Source: Pseudomonadota bacterium
GTDB lineage: Bacteria > Pseudomonadota > Alphaproteobacteria > Rhizobiales > Rhizobiaceae
Direction of reading: 5' to 3'
Assembly: GCA_023433855.1 (NCBI GenBank)
Contig: JAEYTV010000494.1
Span: 1-11,231, forward strand
DNA length: 11,231 nt
A program made the position numbers and the translations under genes. How positions within the stretch are numbered: the first letter of the stretch is position 1; each line of letters opens with the position of its first letter. The notes below the pieces were generated by a model, which had not been told where the DNA came from, did no database searches, and saw nothing but the letters and a program-made list of their open reading frames with translations. Positions 8,015-11,231 of this stretch are shown in pieces.

Positions 8015-8242
8015 AGGTGAACGATGTGCCAGCACGTTTTTTCGTGGCAAGCAAAGTTATGCGACACCGAGACAACTCGCTGTTCTGGCGGGAATCGAAA
8101 ATCTCCAGTGGGATGACCATGAAGGCCAGATGGATGGTGCCTGTGCTGCATAGACATTCCGTCGAGCCTGAATCGCGCAGGCATCAAGTGGAAACCGGAT
8201 CGAGATCCAATGTTCTTTAATATCGAAGAGTAAGGCAGCCGG
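8015..8242. other. Long spacer between pccB and pccA
   Basis: This 228-bp gap is unusual between two subunit genes expected to be co-expressed. It holds a well-formed ribosome binding site (GAGGTGA, 8014-8020) overlapping the pccB stop, then an ATG at 8024 that opens a 30-codon frame. It also holds a 67-codon overlapping frame from a GTG at 8017 that resembles no family. Small inverted repeats are GCCTG-N7-CAGGC (8165-8181) and GGATC-GA-GATCC (8197-8208); neither is followed by a T-run, so neither is a convincing terminator. The last bases contain TAAGG, the likely pccA ribosome binding site. Confidence 0.5.
8024..8116 (+). CDS. Possible small ORF (30 aa) directly after pccB
   Basis: The ATG lies 6 nt after a GAGG core within GAGGTGA, a near-perfect match to the anti-Shine-Dalgarno sequence, and 10 bp beyond the pccB stop, as if translationally coupled. 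The product would start MCQHVFSWQAKLC and have three cysteines (2, 13, 20) and no recognised domain. It may be a real small protein, a leader peptide, or the leftover start of a decayed gene. The only support is the position and the ribosome binding site. Confidence 0.25.
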   Translation: MCQHVFSWQAKLCDTETTRCSGGNRKSPVG

Positions 8243-10246
8243 ATGATCAAGAAGATCCTGATCGCCAATCGCGGCGAAATTGCCTGCCGGGTCATCAGGA
8301 CGGCGAAGAAGATGGGCATTGCCACCGTGGCAGTCTATTCCGATGCCGATCGCGAGGCGCTGAACGTGCGTATGGCCGACGAGGCGGTGCATATCGGCCC
8401 CTCGCCGTCCAACCAGTCCTATATCGTCATCGACAGGATCCTGGAGGCGATCCGCAGGACGGGCGCCGATGCGGTCCATCCGGGCTACGGCTTCCTGTCG
8501 GAGAACCCCGCTTTCGCCGAGGCGCTGGAAAAGGAAGGCGTCACCTTTATCGGGCCGCCGGTCGGCGCGATAAAGGCCATGGGCGACAAGATCACGTCGA
8601 AGAAGCTTGCTGCAGAGGCCGGCGTCTCCACGGTGCCCGGACACATGGGGCTGATCGAGGATGCCGACGAGGCGGTGAGAATTTCCGCCGCCATCGGTTA
8701 CCCCGTGATGATCAAGGCGTCGGCTGGCGGTGGCGGCAAGGGCATGCGCATCGCCTGGAACGACGCGGAAGCCCGCGAAGGCTTCCAGTCGTCGAAGAAC
8801 GAGGCGAGAAATTCCTTCGGCGATGACCGGATCTTCATCGAGAAATTCGTCACGGAGCCGCGCCATATCGAAATCCAGGTGCTGGGCGACAAGCACGGCA
8901 CGATACTCTATCTCGGCGAACGCGAATGCTCCATCCAGCGCCGCAACCAGAAGGTCATCGAGGAGGCGCCGTCGCCTTTCCTTGACGAGGCCACCCGCAA
9001 GGCCATGGGCGAGCAGGCCGTCGCGCTTTCGAAAGCCGTGGGTTACCATTCGGCCGGCACCGTCGAGTTCATCGTCGACGGCGACCGCAACTTCTACTTC
9101 CTCGAGATGAACACCCGTCTGCAGGTGGAGCATCCTGTCACCGAACTCGTCACCGGCATCGATCTGGTGGAGCAGATGATCCGGGTCGCCGCCGGCGAAA
9201 AGCTGTCGTTTGGCCAGGATGACGTCAGGCTCGACGGCTGGGCGATCGAATGTCGGCTTTATGCGGAAGACCCCTATCGCAACTTCCTGCCGTCGATCGG
9301 TCGCCTGACGCGCTACCGCCCGCCGGGGGAAGGAAGGCGCGGCGACGGCACGATCGTGCGCAACGATACCGGCGTCTTCGACGGCGGCGAGATCTCCATG
9401 TATTACGACCCGATGATCGCCAAGCTTTGCACCTGGGCGCCGGACCGGCAGACCGCCATCCGCGCCATGGGCGATGCACTGGACGATTTCGAGCTTGAGG
9501 GTATCGGCCACAACCTGCCGTTCCTGTCGGCGGTGATGGAGCATACGCGATTCCGCTCGGGAAAGATCACCACCGCCTTCATCGCCGAAGAGTTCCCGGA
9601 AGGTTTTTCCGGCGTGAAGCCTGACGCCGGCGCGGTCCGCCGCCTCGCGGCAATCGCCGTGCTGGTCAACCAGGCGCTACAGGAGCGGGCGGTACAGATT
9701 TCCGGGACGATCGGCAATCACCGCCGGGTCGTCGGGCGGGACTGGATCGTGACGCTCGCCAATAACGAGGTTCCCGCCACTTTCGAGACCTCGGCTGATG
9801 GCAGCTTCGTCCGCTTTGACGATGGCGAGGCGCTTTCCGTCGCCGGCGACTGGCTGCCGGGCCGCAGCCATGCGAGTTTCCATGTAGGCGGGCGTCACAT
9901 GGGCGTGAAGGTCGATCTCGTCGGCACGGCGATCCGGCTCCGCTGGCGCGGCATTGACCTGACCGCTCGGGTCCGCAGCCCCCGCGTCGCCGAACTCGCT
10001 CGCCTCATGCCGGTCAAGCTGCCGCCCGACACGTCGAAGATGCTGCTTTGCCCTATGCCCGGCGTCATCACGTATGTCGCGGTGGATGTGGGTGATCAGG
10101 TTGAAGCCGGACAAACACTTGCGACGGTCGAGGCGATGAAGATGGAGAACGTGCTGAAGGCGGAAAAACAGGGGGTCGTGAAGCGGGTCGTAGCTGTCGC
10201 GGGCCAGAGCCTCGCCGTGGACGAACTGATCATGGAGTTCGAATAA
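8243..10246 (+). CDS. pccA: Propionyl-CoA carboxylase alpha subunit (biotin carboxylase and biotin carrier)
   Basis: It uses ATP and bicarbonate to carboxylate its own biotin, which then serves PccB. The 667 residues match rhizobial and human-type PCC alpha subunits. Domains in order: the N-terminal biotin carboxylase (about 1-110, opening IKKILIANRGEIACR); ATP-grasp with the glycine-rich loop SAGGGGKGMR (160-169); the catalytic stretch EMNTRLQVEHP (288-298, with R292 and E296); and the biotin carboxylase C-terminal domain to about 445. Then come a BT-type linker domain that contacts the beta subunit (about 450-590) and a C-terminal biotinyl domain with AMKMEN, in which Lys633 carries biotin, 34 residues before the end as usual. 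TAAGG upstream of the ATG is a modest ribosome binding site. The mutase gene often found next in rhizobia is absent; a toxin-antitoxin operon converges on pccA instead. Confidence 0.97.
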   Translation: MIKKILIANRGEIACRVIRTAKKMGIATVAVYSDADREALNVRMADEAVHIGPSPSNQSYIVIDRILEAIRRTGADAVHPGYGFLSENPAFAEALEKEGVTFIGPPVGAIKAMGDKITSKKLAAEAGVSTVPGHMGLIEDADEAVRISAAIGYPVMIKASAGGGGKGMRIAWNDAEAREGFQSSKNEARNSFGDDRIFIEKFVTEPRHIEIQVLGDKHGTILYLGERECSIQRRNQKVIEEAPSPFLDEATRKAMGEQAVALSKAVGYHSAGTVEFIVDGDRNFYFLEMNTRLQVEHPVTELVTGIDLVEQMIRVAAGEKLSFGQDDVRLDGWAIECRLYAEDPYRNFLPSIGRLTRYRPPGEGRRGDGTIVRNDTGVFDGGEISMYYDPMIAKLCTWAPDRQTAIRAMGDALDDFELEGIGHNLPFLSAVMEHTRFRSGKITTAFIAEEFPEGFSGVKPDAGAVRRLAAIAVLVNQALQERAVQISGTIGNHRRVVGRDWIVTLANNEVPATFETSADGSFVRFDDGEALSVAGDWLPGRSHASFHVGGRHMGVKVDLVGTAIRLRWRGIDLTARVRSPRVAELARLMPVKLPPDTSKMLLCPMPGVITYVAVDVGDQVEAGQTLATVEAMKMENVLKAEKQGVVKRVVAVAGQSLAVDELIMEFE

Positions 10247-10294
10247 CGGTCGCCGATCTGAAGATGGTTGAAAGCACCTCCTGGATTTGCAGAG

Positions 10295-10312
10295 GAGCCC
10301 GAAGGCTCGGGC
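10295..10312. terminator. Possible hairpin between convergent pccA and parE
   Basis: GCCCGA-AGGC-TCGGGC (10297-10312) overlaps an alternative fold GAGCC-CGAA-GGCTC (10295-10308). On the minus strand the latter becomes a stem closed by a stable UUCG loop. A weaker CTCCT/AGGAG pair lies just before it. There is no T-run on either side, so a Rho-independent role is doubtful, but the site between converging genes fits a shared terminator. Confidence 0.3.
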
Positions 10313-10353
10313 CGAGCGTCGCAGTCGCCCGTCTTGGTTCTGCCGCGCAAAAG

Positions 10354-10701
10354 TCAGGAGCCAGCCAGCCGCCCCCGGATCCGGCGGCCGTGGTCCTGCC
10401 CGCTGTAGAAGATCGCGACGATACGGATGATTTGATCTGTCTCGTTTATCTCGAAGTAGAAGACCGTCTGGTTCTTGGTAACGTGGCGCAGTCCCGGCCT
10501 GACCCCCGTCAGCAACGTTCCTTGGTATGGCGCTCGCAACAGGGCTCGCATGTCGAGTTTCATCGACTCGATGCGTTTGCAGGCCTTTTCGAAAGCCTCC
10601 GGCAGCGGTTCACCGAAAGCCATATAGGATTCGAGAAGGTGATCGAAAATCAGATCCAGATCGTGGGCTGCCTCATCAGAGCGCACGACCTCATAGGCCA
10701 T
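10354..10701 (-). CDS. ParE/RelE-family toxin of a type II toxin-antitoxin pair
   Basis: The 115-residue protein has the ParE-like layout: two N-terminal helices (EAAHDLDLIFDHLLES) and a central basic stretch (PGLRHVTKNQTVFYFEI). The C-terminal strands are IIRIVAIFYSGQD and the tail is Arg-rich. ParE toxins typically poison DNA gyrase and RelE toxins cut mRNA on the ribosome; the sequence favours the ParE side, but the target cannot be proved. Its ATG (10701-10699) overlaps the end of the antitoxin gene by 11 bp, the classic antitoxin-first coupled order. No truncation or frame break is seen. Confidence 0.85.
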   Translation of the reverse strand: MAYEVVRSDEAAHDLDLIFDHLLESYMAFGEPLPEAFEKACKRIESMKLDMRALLRAPYQGTLLTGVRPGLRHVTKNQTVFYFEINETDQIIRIVAIFYSGQDHGRRIRGRLAGS

Positions 10702-10960
10702 GGGCTTTTCTCTTCCGCTCGATCATCTCGTCGATCTGCCGGTCACTTTCTTCCATCGTCAGGAACTTCCCGTTCATCCGCCGATCGATCAGCGCCTTCA
10801 CGGCAGCAAGCTCGGCCTCTTTCAATTCCGTCTCCTCGCGGAGAAGCTCAAGTCCGCGCTGGACGACGGCACTCACGCTGGAATAGCGGCCTTCCTCGAC
10901 GAGCCGACGGGCAAACGCGTCCTGCTGGTCCGAGATCGACACCGAAGCTTTCACGGTCAT
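10691..10960 (-). CDS. ParD-family ribbon-helix-helix antitoxin
   Basis: This 89-residue protein is the antitoxin and probable self-repressor of the operon. The N-terminal ribbon-helix-helix (about 1-45) has the beta strand TVKASVSIS followed by two helices with the YSSVSAVVQRGLELL pattern of ParD/CopG proteins. The charged C-terminal half (about 46-89, rich in Glu, Arg and Lys) is the expected flexible part that wraps the toxin. AGGGG lies at normal distance before the ATG at 10960. It is the first gene of the operon, overlapping the toxin gene by 11 bp. A palindrome in its promoter is a good candidate for its own binding site. Confidence 0.87.
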   Translation of the reverse strand: MTVKASVSISDQQDAFARRLVEEGRYSSVSAVVQRGLELLREETELKEAELAAVKALIDRRMNGKFLTMEESDRQIDEMIERKRKAHGL

Positions 10961-10983
10961 GGCATATCCCCTGTTGCGTCACC

Positions 10984-11012
10984 AGAATACTACCTGGTAG
11001 CATTAGGGTCAA
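10984..11012 (-). promoter_or_regulatory. Toxin-antitoxin promoter
   Basis: On the minus strand TTGACC (11012-11007) and TATTCT (10989-10984) are separated by exactly 17 bp, a good sigma-70 promoter. Transcription would begin near 10977, giving a short leader with the AGGGG ribosome binding site of the antitoxin gene. Confidence 0.6.
10986..11004. promoter_or_regulatory. Palindromic operator in the toxin-antitoxin promoter
   Basis: A 19-bp palindrome centred on CTACC-T-GGTAG (10990-11000), with flanks AAT/ATT and one mismatched pair, fills the spacer between the -35 and -10 boxes. A second overlapping inverted repeat, ACCAG/CTGGT, spans 10981-10998. Ribbon-helix-helix antitoxins usually bind such sites, alone or with the toxin, to repress their own operon. 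Binding is inferred. Confidence 0.55.
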
Positions 11013-11231
11013 ATTTTGGCGGACAGAGACGCGTTGGTTTTCCCCTCCCGCTCGGCCTGTGACTATACTTGCCGCGTCCCGCCCTCGGATACACCGGGAG
11101 GCGTCCTGGCGAGGCGGGGCCGGCACTGGTGGTGGAGAAAGGACGTGAGTCTTCATCATCGGGGTTCGCGGAAAATGGTCTCCCTCCGGCGACACGGGGG
11201 AAGCAGATGGCTTCGGACCGGCCACCTGCTT
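11013..11231. other. Right-edge stretch upstream of the toxin-antitoxin operon
   Basis: No convincing complete gene is seen. A GC-rich imperfect hairpin lies near 11080-11103 (CGCCCTCGG against CCGGGAGGCG). GGGGGAAG (11196-11203) stands before an ATG at 11207 that would open a plus-strand frame (MASDRPPA) running off the window. That would be the start of a gene reading away from the toxin-antitoxin operon, but eight codons are too few to judge. I checked by eye for common riboswitch cores (cobalamin, TPP) and found none. Confidence 0.3.

Noticed and set aside
6863..8050. 395-codon minus-strand frame opposite pccB
   Set aside because: Antisense shadow of the well-supported pccB gene, with no domain or start signal.
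8057..9544. 495-codon minus-strand frame opposite pccA
   Set aside because: Antisense shadow: its composition (rich in His, Asp, Arg and Ala) mirrors pccA codons and it crosses the pccA start without any sign of its own function.
10848..11225. 125-codon minus-strand frame over the toxin-antitoxin promoter
   Set aside because: It runs through the promoter, the operator and the antitoxin gene in another frame, and its protein is low-complexity Pro/Arg/Ser with no domain.
11080..11231. Riboswitch or structured RNA at the right edge
   Set aside because: The GC-rich hairpins looked suggestive, but no conserved core of cobalamin, TPP, SRP RNA or RNase P could be matched by eye. A covariance-model search of this stretch would be decisive.

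Overview
The window looks like chromosome or large-replicon DNA of an alphaproteobacterium of the Rhizobiales, probably Rhizobiaceae. The evidence is the GC-rich coding style, the PccR/ScfR-type regulator divergent from pccB, the LysR gene divergent from mmsA, and small signal-peptide proteins of a kind common in rhizobia. The species cannot be fixed from the sequence alone.

Left part (1-1898), all minus strand. A pair of small exported proteins of unknown function (78 and 87 aa, starting at 1898 and 1603) is followed by an OmpR/PhoB-type response regulator. The regulator overlaps by four bases (ATGA) a sensor histidine kinase that runs off the left edge of the window. Positions 1899-2375 hold no convincing gene.

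Central part (2376-6369). mmsA (methylmalonate-semialdehyde dehydrogenase, minus strand) ends in a strong hairpin and is divergent from a LysR-type regulator (plus strand). The LysR gene converges, with only 30 bp between stop codons, on an XRE/ScfR-family regulator read on the minus strand, the likely PccR.

Right part (6370-10246). pccR is divergent from pccB, followed 228 bp later by pccA. These are the carboxyltransferase (beta) and the biotin carboxylase/biotin carrier (alpha) subunits of propionyl-CoA carboxylase. MmsA makes propionyl-CoA (from valine) or acetyl-CoA, and PCC converts propionyl-CoA to methylmalonyl-CoA. PccR probably senses acyl-CoA and switches pccBA on, and the LysR protein probably controls mmsA. 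The window is therefore largely a propionyl-CoA assimilation module; the epimerase and mutase that would finish the route to succinyl-CoA are not in it.

Right edge (10247-11231). A ParDE-type toxin-antitoxin operon (minus strand) converges on pccA. It has a well-formed promoter whose spacer carries a palindrome, a likely autoregulatory operator. The last ~220 bp are non-coding as far as can be seen, possibly with the first codons of a plus-strand gene at the very end.

No clearly undescribed system was found. The most noteworthy items are the putative PccR operator, the long pccB-pccA spacer with a well-placed ribosome binding site and a short ORF, the small exported protein pair beside the two-component system, and the parDE control region.
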